This document shows positions 1 through 8,571 of a DNA stretch of 64,000 bases, in pieces. Below the pieces are notes generated by a model. The model ran no database searches and had not been told where the DNA came from. It saw nothing but the letters and a program-made list of their open reading frames with translations. Source of the stretch: Planctomycetota bacterium. Lineage in GTDB: Bacteria; Planctomycetota; Planctomycetia; Pirellulales; PALSA-1355. A program made the translations under genes and the position numbers. The DNA is taken from the NCBI GenBank assembly GCA_003389325.1, contig QQVE01000027.1, positions 1-64,000 on the forward strand, written 5' to 3'. Position 1 is the stretch's first letter. Each line of letters starts with the position of its first letter.

Positions 1-384
1 GCACACCGTGTAGCAGATCTCGCGAGTCTTCGTCTCGTAGACCGGCTTGCACACCGTGTAGCAGATCTCGCGGGTCTTGGTTTCCCAGACCGGCTTGCAC
101 ACCGTGTAGCAGATCTCGCGAGTCTTCGTCTCGTACACCGGCTTGCACACGGTGTAGCAGATCTCACGGGTCTTCGTCTCGTAGACCGGCTTGCACACCG
201 TGTAGCAAATGTTCTTGGTCTTGGTTTCCCAGACCGGCTTGCACACCGTGTAGCAGATCTCGCGGGTCTTGGTTTCCCAGACCGGCTTGCACACCGTATA
301 GCAGATCTCGCGGGTCTTCGTTTCGTAGACCGGCTTGCAGACGGTGTAGCAGATCTCGCGGGTCTTCGTCTCCCAGACCGGCTT
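1..384. repeat. 48-bp in-frame tandem repeat, eight visible copies
   Basis: Contiguous 48-bp units begin at 1, 49, 97, 145, 193, 241, 289 and 337. They differ at only a few positions, mainly at the Tyr/Trp codon (tag versus cca on the + strand) and at silent sites. The unit length is a multiple of three and encodes the 16-residue repeat of the reverse-strand gene. A diverged unit follows from 385. The array continues past the left edge. Confidence 0.9.
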
Positions 385-693
385 GCAGACCGTGTAGCAA
401 CAGTCTTTATAGGCGGTCTCGTTGACGTACTTCACGCAATTGATCGTCTTCTGTTCGCAGACCGGCTCGAGGACCGTCTTATAGCAGGTGTAATTCTGCT
501 TTTCGTAGACGACCTGTTTGCAGGTCTTCATCACCGTGTGGCACTGCATCGAACATGCGCTTTCCGCGCATGAATCGGTGCACGTGGCACAGCAGCGGTA
601 CCGGGCCGCGCCGCAGTATCCTGCCTGTGCCGCGTCGATCGACACGACACAGAGGATGACCGCAACAATCGGCACACCCAACAATGCTTTCAT
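1..693 (-). CDS. Cysteine-rich tandem-repeat secreted protein (YTV-like cell-wall protein), 3' end outside window
   Basis: The frame is open from ATG at 693 to the window edge, so only the first 231 codons are visible. A strong AGGAGG ribosome site lies a few bases before the ATG. Residues 1 to about 24 form a signal peptide ending in AQA. A Cys-dense region follows (RCCATCTDSC-like), then a run of near-identical 16-residue units of the form CYTVCKPV[Y/W]ETKTREI, each with two cysteines. At least eight units are seen. The YTV tripeptide and the Cys/aromatic richness recall the cysteine-rich 'YTV' cell-wall proteins known from Rhodopirellula. I infer a secreted structural protein cross-linked by disulfides. 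Total length and C-terminus are unknown. Confidence 0.8.
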   Translation of the reverse strand, partial: MKALLGVPIVAVILCVVSIDAAQAGYCGAARYRCCATCTDSCAESACSMQCHTVMKTCKQVVYEKQNYTCYKTVLEPVCEQKTINCVKYVNETAYKDCCYTVCKPVWETKTREICYTVCKPVYETKTREICYTVCKPVWETKTREICYTVCKPVWETKTKNICYTVCKPVYETKTREICYTVCKPVYETKTREICYTVCKPVWETKTREICYTVCKPVYETKTREICYTVC

Positions 694-1220
694 GGTCACT
701 TGCCTCCTTCGTGGGACGACTCAGGTGGGTCTGGTCAGGCGAGGTTTGCTCGCTATTAGTTTCTTTCGGCCAGCGCACTCCATGTGCGTTAGCTGGGTAA
801 CCCAAATCTCACCATCTACCGCATTCCACCGAACGCGTAGGGTTAGCGCAATTGGTTACCCACCTTCCCCGAACGTTTCGTTGAATCGTCAATATGGGCT
901 AAGAGGCTGAACAAGATATCTTGAAGAAACTGCGTACATTTCGGCGTCGGGCGAGGTTTAAACTCCTGTACCCGAATGCGCGGCTGTGCTAGCGGTGCCG
1001 GCTATCGCGACCGCGAGGCGCTCCTCCCCCCGGCGGGGCTAGATGCCTGGAGGCGAACCGAGGCCCTGTGAAGGCGGGCGAAATGCGCGTAAAGGCAGCG
1101 AGATTGCCGAGATTGCACGCGCCGCCGCCCGCCGGCAGCCTTGCCGCTGGCCGGGGCATGGTCTAAAGTACAATCCCCTCATATTGGCCGTGCAGCCCGT
1201 CCCGCGACGTCACGTCGAGC
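694..1220. other. Intergenic region between divergent genes
   Basis: It separates the reverse-strand repeat protein from rex and must hold both promoters. I see a short TGGGTAACCC-type palindrome near 792-802 and a partner GGTTACCC near 854-861, which may be operator-like. No gene with a convincing start and no recognisable RNA was found. The GC-rich part at 1010-1150 can fold locally but matches no RNA I recognise. Confidence 0.4.
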
Positions 1221-1901
1221 ATGAGCGAGCGAAAAACCAAACCCTCCAGCCCGGCGCCCGATGCCCCCGTTCCCAAGGCAGTTGTCAGCAGGCTGAGCCT
1301 TTACCTGCGCGAGCTGCAACGCCTGGTGCGCGACGGGCACGACCGCACCAGTAGCAGCCAACTCGGCAGGCTGCTGGGGTTTAGCGACGCTCAGGTGCGC
1401 AAGGATCTGGCCTATTTCGGCCACTTCGGCCACCCGGGCATCGGCTACCGCTGCGACGACCTGATTCGCGCCATCCGCAAGATCCTGGGCACCGACCGCG
1501 ACTGGCCCGTGGCCATGGTCGGCACCGGGAACCTGGGCCGCGCTCTGCTGGGCTACAAGGGCTTCAGCCACCAGGGCTTTCGCATCGTGGCCGCCTTCGA
1601 CGTCGATCCCCAGCGCGTGGGAGCCACGATCGAAGGCGTGCGGGTGTTTCACCTCGATCAGTTGCCCGAAGTGGCGACCGACCACAAGATCAAGCTGGGT
1701 ATGATCGCCGTGCCGGCCGGCGCCGCCCAGAACGTGGCCGACCGGCTGGCCAGCGCCGGCATCGAGGGCGTGGTGAATTTCGCCCCGGTGACGATCAGCC
1801 TGCCGGAGCACGTACGGCAGGTGGGCGTCGACCTGGCGATCGAGCTGGAGCAGCTTTCGTTTTCCGTCGTCAGCCGCATCGCCGGCAACGGCGGCGCCTA
1901 G
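1221..1901 (+). CDS. rex: Redox-sensing transcriptional repressor Rex
   Basis: At 226 aa it has the family length. Residues about 18-95 are the winged-helix DNA-binding domain, with the typical SRLxxYLRELxxL opening and a recognition stretch around AQVRKDLAYFG. A Rossmann NAD(H)-binding domain follows, with GTGNLG at 101-106 and the conserved AAFDVDPQRVG. Family role: a homodimer that senses the NADH/NAD+ ratio and represses respiratory and fermentative genes when NADH is low. No clear Rex box (TTGTGA-N6-TCACAA) was found upstream, so autoregulation is not supported. The N-terminal about 17 residues are a Pro/Ala-rich extension. Confidence 0.93.
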   Translation: MSERKTKPSSPAPDAPVPKAVVSRLSLYLRELQRLVRDGHDRTSSSQLGRLLGFSDAQVRKDLAYFGHFGHPGIGYRCDDLIRAIRKILGTDRDWPVAMVGTGNLGRALLGYKGFSHQGFRIVAAFDVDPQRVGATIEGVRVFHLDQLPEVATDHKIKLGMIAVPAGAAQNVADRLASAGIEGVVNFAPVTISLPEHVRQVGVDLAIELEQLSFSVVSRIAGNGGA

Positions 1902-2067
1902 TGCCAACGGACTCGCCAGCGGTTGATCGGCCCGAGCGGAGGTGGCGATCCGACGGACTTCGTGCCCTCGCCCCCTGGCCGCCCGCGTCGCGCCGCACGC
2001 CTTGACGCTTTGAACCGATTGCGCAAGACTTCAGGAAGCAGGGTTGTGGCAACGCTCCCCTGCTCTC

Positions 2068-2138
2068 TACCCGGTAGTGTAATGGTAACACTAGAGATTT
2101 TGGCTCTCTCATTCTAGGTTCGAGTCCTAGCCGGGTAG
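2068..2138 (+). tRNA. tRNA-Gln (anticodon TTG)
   Basis: Acceptor arms TACCCGG (2068-2074) and CCGGGTA (2131-2137) pair, with G as discriminator. The D arm contains TAATGGTA. The anticodon stem AGAGA/TCTCT encloses loop TTTTGGC, giving anticodon TTG. The T arm has GGTTCGAGTCC. The gene is 71 nt and CCA is not encoded. Confidence 0.95.
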
Positions 2139-2205
2139 CTCGCCCGGGCACGGCCTTGCCCCGGGCCAGCCCGCAATGCTGGTCCTTTTTGCCCGTGACC
2201 GACCG

Positions 2206-2907
2206 ATGGGCCTCGACACGCTCGAGCTGATCCTGGAGATCGAAGCGGCGTTCGGCATCCGCATCGCCGACGAGGACGCTCAGTCGATCCGCACCGTGGG
2301 CGAGTTGTACGGCTACGTGCTCGAGCAATTGCCCGACGGCCCCGGCGGTTGCCTGAGCGGCGCGGCGTTCTATCGTCTCAGGCGCGGCATGTGCGAGGCG
2401 CTGGAATTGCCGCGCGGCGCGGTGCGTCCCGGCACCGAGCTCGAAGCGGCGTTGCCCCGAGCCGATCGACGACGGCTCTGGCCCCGGTTGAGCGAAGCGC
2501 TCGGTCTGCGGCTGCCCAACCTCACGTTGCCCCATTGGGGCGTCGCACTGCTGTGCTTTGGTCCGCCGCTGGCCGTGGGCCTGGCGGCGTTGAACCTGTC
2601 GCTGTCGCGCCCCGGGCGCTTGGCGGAAGTGTGGCCGCAGCTTGTGAGCTGGGGAGCATGTCTGGCGGCCGTGGGCTTCGGCTGGTCGCGCCGGTTTGCC
2701 GTGCACTTTCCGACCGGCGTCGAAACGGCCGGCGAACTGGCCCGGGCGCTGTTGAGCCGGAACCACGCGCAGTTCGTCGCCGACGCAACCCGCTGGCATC
2801 ACCGCGACGTGTGGGACGTGCTGGTCGGCTTGGTCAGCCAGACGCTCGTGGTGGACCCGGAGCGGGTCGTGCCCGAGGCGGACCTCATCCGGGATCTGGA
2901 TGGCTAG
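2206..2907 (+). CDS. Membrane protein with acyl-carrier-protein-like ends
   Basis: 233 aa from the ATG at 2206, chosen because relatives I recall begin with a 'MGLD..EL' box; an in-frame ATG at 2176 would add ten residues. Residues 1-40 match the second half of an acyl carrier protein (GLDTLELILEIEAAFGI, then DEDAQSIRTVGELYGYV), but the phosphopantetheine Ser of the DSL motif is Thr (D4-T5-L6). Two hydrophobic helices follow at about 108-134 and 145-160. Residues 200-233 look like the first ACP helix (VSQTLVVDPERVVPEADLIRDL) and the protein ends just where a DSL would follow. Residues 55-105 may be a third, degenerate helical module. The function is unknown; it probably does not carry acyl groups. 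The tRNA upstream appears unrelated. Confidence 0.7.
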   Translation: MGLDTLELILEIEAAFGIRIADEDAQSIRTVGELYGYVLEQLPDGPGGCLSGAAFYRLRRGMCEALELPRGAVRPGTELEAALPRADRRRLWPRLSEALGLRLPNLTLPHWGVALLCFGPPLAVGLAALNLSLSRPGRLAEVWPQLVSWGACLAAVGFGWSRRFAVHFPTGVETAGELARALLSRNHAQFVADATRWHHRDVWDVLVGLVSQTLVVDPERVVPEADLIRDLDG

Positions 2908-3039
2908 TCGGGAAACGCACCCACCCCCCTGGGTGGTAAGTCCTTCGTGTCTCGCGGCATTTTCTACCTTACGGGTGCCGTGCGGCCGGCTGCGTGCGGT
3001 CCCCCCGTGCGCCGGAAAGAAATTCAATTTCAATTTTGA

Positions 3040-3067
3040 TTGACAATGATGAGCGTCTGGTTAGACT
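3040..3067 (+). promoter_or_regulatory. Sigma-70-type promoter for the PEP-CTERM gene at 3170
   Basis: TTGACA at 3040-3045 and TAGACT at 3062-3067 with a 16-bp spacer lie in an AT-rich patch in otherwise GC-rich DNA, about 100 bp before the gene start. Confidence 0.55.
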
Positions 3068-3169
3068 GAGCGAGCATTTCGCTGCGCGGTTGTGCAGCCG
3101 CGCTACCGGAATGTGCAACGTCGACGTAGTTCAACCAGCCTAGTCGAGACACACTCAAAGGAGCCGCTA

Positions 3170-4183
3170 ATGACCCTTAGAACCATGCACCGCGCAATGA
3201 TCGCGCTGGTGGCCGTTACAGCGCTTTCGCTGTCGACGTCCACCGTGTTCGCCGCCACGGTGAACTCTGTCATTCCCGTCACGGGCAACTTCAACACCAC
3301 GCTGGGTGGTTCGGGCACTGCGAACCTCACTTCCGCCAGTGGTACCTTCAAGCAGTGGCTGCTGTTCACGCACGCCAACATCGGCGTTTCGGCCAACCCG
3401 CAATCGGTCGGCCTGAGCATTCCTACCGTCGGAGCCAACCTTCCGGCCGACGGCGTGGTCGATCTGGACTACGACAACATTACGCCCGGCACCCCGCAGT
3501 TCCTCAACTCGGTCAACGCCGACTTGAACGGCTCGGGCGGCAGCAACACGCCGGTCGGCTTCACGATCAACGCCAGCCCGTTGCAGATCAACACGAGCTT
3601 GGGCAACTTCAATCTCGTGCTGACGGTCAACGGTTCGATCACGAACCTGCTGTTCGACTCGACCGCCGGCGCGGGCGTCGTTGGCGGCAATCCGGGTTCG
3701 GCTTTGGTACCCGGTGACTTCACCGCCACGTTGCAGGGCAACGTGAACGGTGTGCTGCAGGGTGTGCCGATCATCGGCAACGTGAATCTGGGCAACCTGT
3801 TCACGATCAATCCCACCGACGTCATGTTCTCGGCGGGCATTCCGGCGAACGTGCAACTCAGCGACCTGGAAGGCGGCGTGGCACCGTTCCCCAACGACAT
3901 GTTGGCCGAATTCTTCGCCACCCTCCCCTTCCCGATCGAAGTGCCGGTTTCGCTGCCGATCAACGTCAACCAGTCGGCCAACATTCCTAACGGCCAGAGC
4001 GGCTTCAGCAGCCTGAACATTCAGGGCAACATCGACGCGAATTTGACCCTGGGCAATCCCGACTACTACCTGTCGGGTACGGTGATGGACGCTTTGGTGC
4101 CTGAGCCGAGCACCTTCGCCCTCAGCGGCTTGGCGCTGGTAGGATTGGCCGTCGTCGGCATTCGCCGTCGCCGCGCTTCGTAA
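3170..4183 (+). CDS. PEP-CTERM sorting domain protein
   Basis: 337 aa. The start at 3170 is chosen over an upstream in-frame ATG at 3092 because AAAGGAG (3157-3163) sits just before it and a clean signal peptide begins there (about 28 residues, ending STVFA). The body is Asn/Gly/Thr-rich with repeated beta-strand patterns such as GNFN, GNIN and GNVN, and no enzyme motif. The C-terminus is a classic sorting tag: VPEPSTF (about 313-319), a hydrophobic helix and a final RRRR. Family role: export by Sec, then processing by an exosortase that cuts at PEP. A strong terminator follows, so it is probably monocistronic. The function of the mature protein is unknown. Confidence 0.88.
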   Translation: MTLRTMHRAMIALVAVTALSLSTSTVFAATVNSVIPVTGNFNTTLGGSGTANLTSASGTFKQWLLFTHANIGVSANPQSVGLSIPTVGANLPADGVVDLDYDNITPGTPQFLNSVNADLNGSGGSNTPVGFTINASPLQINTSLGNFNLVLTVNGSITNLLFDSTAGAGVVGGNPGSALVPGDFTATLQGNVNGVLQGVPIIGNVNLGNLFTINPTDVMFSAGIPANVQLSDLEGGVAPFPNDMLAEFFATLPFPIEVPVSLPINVNQSANIPNGQSGFSSLNIQGNIDANLTLGNPDYYLSGTVMDALVPEPSTFALSGLALVGLAVVGIRRRRAS

Positions 4184-4232
4184 CGCGTTCGGTCGTCGAG
4201 CGTTCGACGGCCACGACATTCGACTAGGCAGC

Positions 4233-4268
4233 AAGGCCCGGCATGGCCATGCCGGGCCTTGTTTTTTT
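4233..4268 (+). terminator. Rho-independent terminator after the PEP-CTERM gene
   Basis: AAGGCCCGGCATGGCCATGC pairs with its downstream complement to form a near-perfect GC-rich stem, followed by seven T (4262-4268). Confidence 0.9.
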
Positions 4269-4379
4269 CGCCCCCGCGCTGGGCACGCCATGAGCCGCAA
4301 GTCAGTGCAATCTCCCGCCGCACGGGCTACCATGGGAGCACGTTAACCCTCCGACGCATCCCCGCTCGAAGTACCACCG

Positions 4380-5477
4380 ATGTCACCACGCCTCTATCTG
4401 CTCGTCTCCCTGTTGCTGCTGGCCGCCCCACTGGCCCGCGGCGGCGAACCCGCTACCGAAAACGTCATCCTGTTCATGACCGACGGCCTGCGCTGGCAGG
4501 AAGTCTTTACCGGCGCCGAGAAAGAGCTGATCAGCGCCGGCCCCGGCGGCGTCAAGAACGTCGCCGCGCTCGAGAAAACCTTTTGGCGCGAAACGCCCGA
4601 GGAGCGCCGCGAGGTGCTGATGCCCTTCTTGTGGAGCGAGGTGGCCCGTCACGGCCAGATCTACGGGAACCGCAAGCTGGACAGCAAGGCCCAGGTGACC
4701 AACGGCCTCAACTTCTCCTACCCCGGCTACAACGAGATCCTGTGCGGATTCGTCGATCCGCGCATCGACTCCAACGACAAGAACCTCAATCCCAACATCA
4801 CCGTATTCGAATGGCTCGCCCGTCGGCCGCAGTACCGCGGACGCGTGGCCGCCTTTGCCTGCTGGGATTGCTTTCCCTACATCTTCAACTACCAGCGGTG
4901 CGGCTTCCCGGTCAACGCAGGCAACGACCCGCTGGCCGCGCCGGACAACCCGCGCATCGAACTGCTCAACCGCCTGCGTGCCGAATCGACGAAGTACTTC
5001 CCAGGCGAATCCTGGGACGCGATCCTGTTCCACACCGCGCTTGAGTACTTCCAAGAGGCCAAGCCGCGGGTGTTCTTCGTATCGCTGGGCGAAACCGACA
5101 CCTGGGGCCATGCCGGCCGCTACGACCACTACCTCGAAGCGGCCCACCGCGCGGACGACTACATCCGCCAGCTCTGGGAAACGGCCCAGAGCATGCCGGA
5201 GTACCGCGGCAAGACGTCGATGATCGTCGCGGTGGACCACGGACGCGGCGACGCGCCGGTGGAGTGGAAGAGCCATGGCGAGAACATCGACCGCTCGGAA
5301 TTCGTGTGGATGGCGTTTCTGGGGCCCGACACGCCGGCGCTGGGCGAGCGGAAGAACGCCGCGCCGGTGACGCAGAACCAGATCGCGGCCACGCTGGCCG
5401 CGCTGGTGGGCGAAGACTATCCGGCCAGCGTCCCGCAGGCGGGAGCGCCGATCGTCGACGTGCTGCCGGCCCCCTAG
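4380..5477 (+). CDS. Alkaline phosphatase superfamily (phosphodiesterase/sulfatase-like) secreted hydrolase
   Basis: 365 aa with a signal peptide (residues 1-21). Metal-binding motifs of the superfamily appear in order: FMTDGLRW (D35), a nucleophile segment FSYPGYNEIL (S113 the likely catalytic residue), GETDTWGHAGRYD with Asp and His ligands, and VDHGRG followed by a late SHGENI His. I infer a periplasmic metal-dependent phosphatase or phosphodiesterase. The substrate cannot be told from the sequence. The stop is 44 bp before the next start, so the two may be co-transcribed. Confidence 0.82.
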   Translation: MSPRLYLLVSLLLLAAPLARGGEPATENVILFMTDGLRWQEVFTGAEKELISAGPGGVKNVAALEKTFWRETPEERREVLMPFLWSEVARHGQIYGNRKLDSKAQVTNGLNFSYPGYNEILCGFVDPRIDSNDKNLNPNITVFEWLARRPQYRGRVAAFACWDCFPYIFNYQRCGFPVNAGNDPLAAPDNPRIELLNRLRAESTKYFPGESWDAILFHTALEYFQEAKPRVFFVSLGETDTWGHAGRYDHYLEAAHRADDYIRQLWETAQSMPEYRGKTSMIVAVDHGRGDAPVEWKSHGENIDRSEFVWMAFLGPDTPALGERKNAAPVTQNQIAATLAALVGEDYPASVPQAGAPIVDVLPAP

Positions 5478-5521
5478 CTTCAACGGTCCGCTCGTTCTCG
5501 ATCCTCATCCAGGTACGCAGC

Positions 5522-8365
5522 ATGCCGAGTGCCCTCCTCCTCGCGGCGTTGTTCGCTCTTTCGGCCGATGCCGCCGACGAGGTGGCGATTCCCGAGGCGG
5601 TCGACTCGCGGTTGCGCGTCGAGCTGTTTGCGGCCGAGCCCGACGTGGTCACGCCCTGCGGCATCGCCGTCGATCACCGGGGACGCGTACTGGTGATCGA
5701 AAGCCACAGCCACTTCCGGCCCACCGACTACGAGGGTCCGCCGGCCGACCGCATTCGCCTGCTGGAAGATCGCGACGGCGACGGCCGCGCCGAGCACGTG
5801 ACCAACTTCTACGAAGGCACGAAGTGGACGATGAACCTGGCCGTGCATCCCGACGGCTCGGTTTACGTGGCCACGCGCAGCGAGATCTTTCGCCTCCGCG
5901 ATACGGATGAAGACGGCCGCGCCGACCAGCGCTCGCCGATTGCCCACCTGGAAACCGAGGGCAACTATCCGCACAACGGGCTCTCGGGCTTCGCCTTCGA
6001 CGCCGGCGGCAACGTCTACTTCGGCATGGGCGAGAACCTGGGGGCCGAGTTCACCCTGGTCGGCAGCGACGGCTCGAAGATCACCCAGCAGGAAGGCGGC
6101 CAGGTCTATCGCTGCACGGCCGACGGCGGGCGGTTGGAGATGATCGCCCTGGGATTCTGGAACCCGTTTCACCTGGCTTTCGACGCCTTCGGGCGATTGC
6201 TGGTCGTGGACAACGATCCCGACTCGCTGCCCCCTTGCCGGCTGCTGCACATCGTGCCGGGAGGCAACTACGGCTACCGCTTTCGCAACGGCCGCAAGGG
6301 CGTGCATCCCTTCACCGCCTGGAACGGCGAGCTGCCCGGCACGCTCCCCATGGTGGCCGGCACGGGCGAAGCGCCCTCGGGCATCGTGGCTTACGAATCG
6401 GACGGGCTGCCCAGCGACTACGTCGGCGATCTGCTGGTCACCAGTTGGGGCCACCACCGCATCGAGCGCTACCGCCTCGAGCCGCGCGGGGCGAGCGTGC
6501 AGGCGGTGCGCGAGGACATCGTGACCGGCGACGAAAACTTTCGTCCGGTGGGCATCGCCGTGGCGCCCGACGGCTCGCTGTTCGTGAGCGATTGGGTGCT
6601 GAAAGACTACGCCCTGCACGGCAAGGGGCGCGTGTGGCACATCACGGCCGCCGAGAGCCAGCCGCGCAAGCGCCCGCGGGACCTGCTGGCAGCGCTGCAC
6701 TCGGCCCATCGCCCGCTGCGAGAGGACGCCGCCCGGCAATTGGCTGCGAGCGACCAGGGGCAGGCGACACTGGCGACACTGGCCGGCGACGACCCCGCGC
6801 CGCGGGTGCGGGCAGCGGCTTTGGCGGCGTTGGCGGCCCAAGGCATCGAAGGGCCGCTCGTCAAGGCGGCCCGCAACGATCCCAGCCTCGACGTGCGCAC
6901 CGCGGCGATTCGCGCGATCGAGAAAACCGCTGCGCCGGCCGACTTGATGGGCACCGATCAGCCCGTCGAAGTCCGCGCCGAGGCGATGCGGCACTCGGGC
7001 AATCCGGAAAGCAGCAAGCTGCTCTGGGAGGCGGTCTCGGCGGGCGACGCGTTTCTGGCCCAGGCGGCCCGCCGCGGCCTGGGACGGTTGCACGCCGTGA
7101 CCGCCGACCTGGCCTGGGCCGAGCGCACGCCGGCCGAGCGGCTGGCCGCGGCTTTAATTTTGCGCGAGTCGGGCGATCCGGCGGCGCGGGCCGCGCTGCC
7201 GCGGTTGTTGGCCGATCCCGATCCGCAGGTGCGGTTTGCGGCCGTGCAATGGGTGGGCGAAGAGCAGCTCTCGGAGTTTCGCGAGCCGCTGGGCGAAGTG
7301 CTTGCGGCCGGCGAGGTCACGGCCCGGCTGTTCGGCGGGTACCTGGCGGCGTTGGAAAAGCTCGACGGCCGGAAGCGCGAAAGCTCCGACGAATGGGGCG
7401 GACAACAATACGTTGCCCTGGCGCTGGAAGATTCCCAGTCGGGTCCCGAGGTGCAACGCTGGGCGCTGCGGACCCTGCGTCCCGATCACCCGGCGTTGTC
7501 GATCGAGCGGTTGCAGCAGTACCTGGAGTCCGACGACGAGGTGCTGCGGCTCGAAGCGGTGCGCACGCTGCGCGATTCGCCGCATGCCAGGCGGCACGAG
7601 CTGTTGGCACAAATCGCGTCCGACGAAAACGAACGCTCGCAACTGCGAGCCGAGGCGATCGTGGGGCTTTCTCCTCAGGACAAGGAGCGCCGCCGGCTGT
7701 TGTTCGAGCTGGCCGCAAGCGATGCGGCCGTGTTGCGACACGAGGCGCTGCGATCGCTGCGCGGCGCGGTGCTCGCGCCGGATGAGCGAAAGCGGCTGGC
7801 CGGGCTTGGGAAAATCGACGACGCCACGGCCGGCCTGGTGCAGAAGGTGCTCGAGCCGGCGGCGGCGAGCTCGTCCGAGAAGCGCGACGTCGACGGCTGG
7901 CTAACGCTGCTGCGCGATGGGGACGACGAGATCCAAGGCGACGCCGAGGCCGGCGAGCGGATCTTTTTTCACTCGCAGGCGGCCGCCTGCTCGCGCTGCC
8001 ATCAGATCGCCGGCCGCGGACACCGCATCGGCCCCGAGCTGACGGCCACCGCGGGGGCGCTTTCCGAACGGCGGCTGGTCGAGTCGATTGTCGACCCCAG
8101 CAAGGAGGTCGCCCCGCAATTCGTCGCCTGGCGGGTCGCCACCCACGCCGGCCAGACGTTCGTCGGCACGCTGGTGCACGAAGAACGCACGGGCGAGCAG
8201 ACCTATGCCGATCCCTCGGGCAAGCTGCTGGAGCTCGCGCCCGAGGTGATCGCCGAGCGGGTGCCGGCGGGGATCTCGGTCATGCCCGAGGGTCTGCCGG
8301 GGCAGCTCACGCTGCAGGAATTTCGCGATCTGGTGGCCTACTTGCGGTCCGATGGGGGCGAGTAG
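5522..8365 (+). CDS. PVC-type propeller/HEAT-repeat/cytochrome c protein (membrane-bound dehydrogenase family)
   Basis: 947 aa. The start at 5522 gives a proper signal peptide (MPSALLLAALFALSADA); the frame stays open upstream to 5264, but that part overlaps the previous gene. Residues about 20-400 are a beta-propeller related to glucose/sorbosone dehydrogenases (GIAVDHRGRVLVIESH, NLAVHPDGSVYVATR). About 400-790 are Ala/Leu-rich HEAT-like repeats (VRAAALAALAAQG, EVLRLEAVRTLRDS). The C-terminus is the PVC heme-binding domain with one CxxCH (C823, C826, H827) and the SIVDPSKEVAPQF box. Inferred role: periplasmic oxidation of a sugar or polysaccharide fragment, passing electrons to the heme. The substrate is unknown. 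Confidence 0.88.
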   Translation: MPSALLLAALFALSADAADEVAIPEAVDSRLRVELFAAEPDVVTPCGIAVDHRGRVLVIESHSHFRPTDYEGPPADRIRLLEDRDGDGRAEHVTNFYEGTKWTMNLAVHPDGSVYVATRSEIFRLRDTDEDGRADQRSPIAHLETEGNYPHNGLSGFAFDAGGNVYFGMGENLGAEFTLVGSDGSKITQQEGGQVYRCTADGGRLEMIALGFWNPFHLAFDAFGRLLVVDNDPDSLPPCRLLHIVPGGNYGYRFRNGRKGVHPFTAWNGELPGTLPMVAGTGEAPSGIVAYESDGLPSDYVGDLLVTSWGHHRIERYRLEPRGASVQAVREDIVTGDENFRPVGIAVAPDGSLFVSDWVLKDYALHGKGRVWHITAAESQPRKRPRDLLAALHSAHRPLREDAARQLAASDQGQATLATLAGDDPAPRVRAAALAALAAQGIEGPLVKAARNDPSLDVRTAAIRAIEKTAAPADLMGTDQPVEVRAEAMRHSGNPESSKLLWEAVSAGDAFLAQAARRGLGRLHAVTADLAWAERTPAERLAAALILRESGDPAARAALPRLLADPDPQVRFAAVQWVGEEQLSEFREPLGEVLAAGEVTARLFGGYLAALEKLDGRKRESSDEWGGQQYVALALEDSQSGPEVQRWALRTLRPDHPALSIERLQQYLESDDEVLRLEAVRTLRDSPHARRHELLAQIASDENERSQLRAEAIVGLSPQDKERRRLLFELAASDAAVLRHEALRSLRGAVLAPDERKRLAGLGKIDDATAGLVQKVLEPAAASSSEKRDVDGWLTLLRDGDDEIQGDAEAGERIFFHSQAAACSRCHQIAGRGHRIGPELTATAGALSERRLVESIVDPSKEVAPQFVAWRVATHAGQTFVGTLVHEERTGEQTYADPSGKLLELAPEVIAERVPAGISVMPEGLPGQLTLQEFRDLVAYLRSDGGE

Positions 8366-8468
8366 CGGGTAGGGGGCCTGTGGGCCGCGCCGAAGTGCCT
8401 GCCCCCTCCAGTGGACGTGAACCAAATGCCCCTTGCGCTGAAAACCCAAAAATTTTCACACCGAAAAC

Positions 8469-8496
8469 TTGACATGGCTCTCGCGGTCGCTACCAT
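8469..8496 (+). promoter_or_regulatory. Sigma-70-type promoter for the PEP-CTERM gene at 8572
   Basis: TTGACA (8469-8474), a 16-bp spacer and TACCAT (8491-8496) follow an A/T-rich tract, 76 bp before the start codon. Confidence 0.5.
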
Positions 8497-8571
8497 GACG
8501 GGCACGCGTTGAGGTCCGCGCAGTTGAGCGCGTGATTAAATCGCTGGAGCCAGCAGTAAAAGGATACGCTA

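Noticed and set aside
1..384. Regular repeats at the left edge as a possible CRISPR array
   Set aside because: The units are contiguous 48-bp copies without spacers, stay in frame and encode a repeated peptide with a signal peptide upstream.
960..1150. Possible SRP RNA or other structured RNA upstream of rex
   Set aside because: GCTGTGCTAGCGGTGCC looks faintly like the start of a bacterial SRP RNA, but the conserved GGTCAGGTCCGGAAGGAAGC-type apical loop is absent.
1140..1220. Rex operator in front of rex
   Set aside because: No TTGTGA...TCACAA palindrome is present; GACGTCACGTC is not a Rex box.
5264..5521. Extension of the propeller/cytochrome protein upstream
   Set aside because: The frame is open, but it overlaps the preceding gene and the proper signal peptide starts at 5522.
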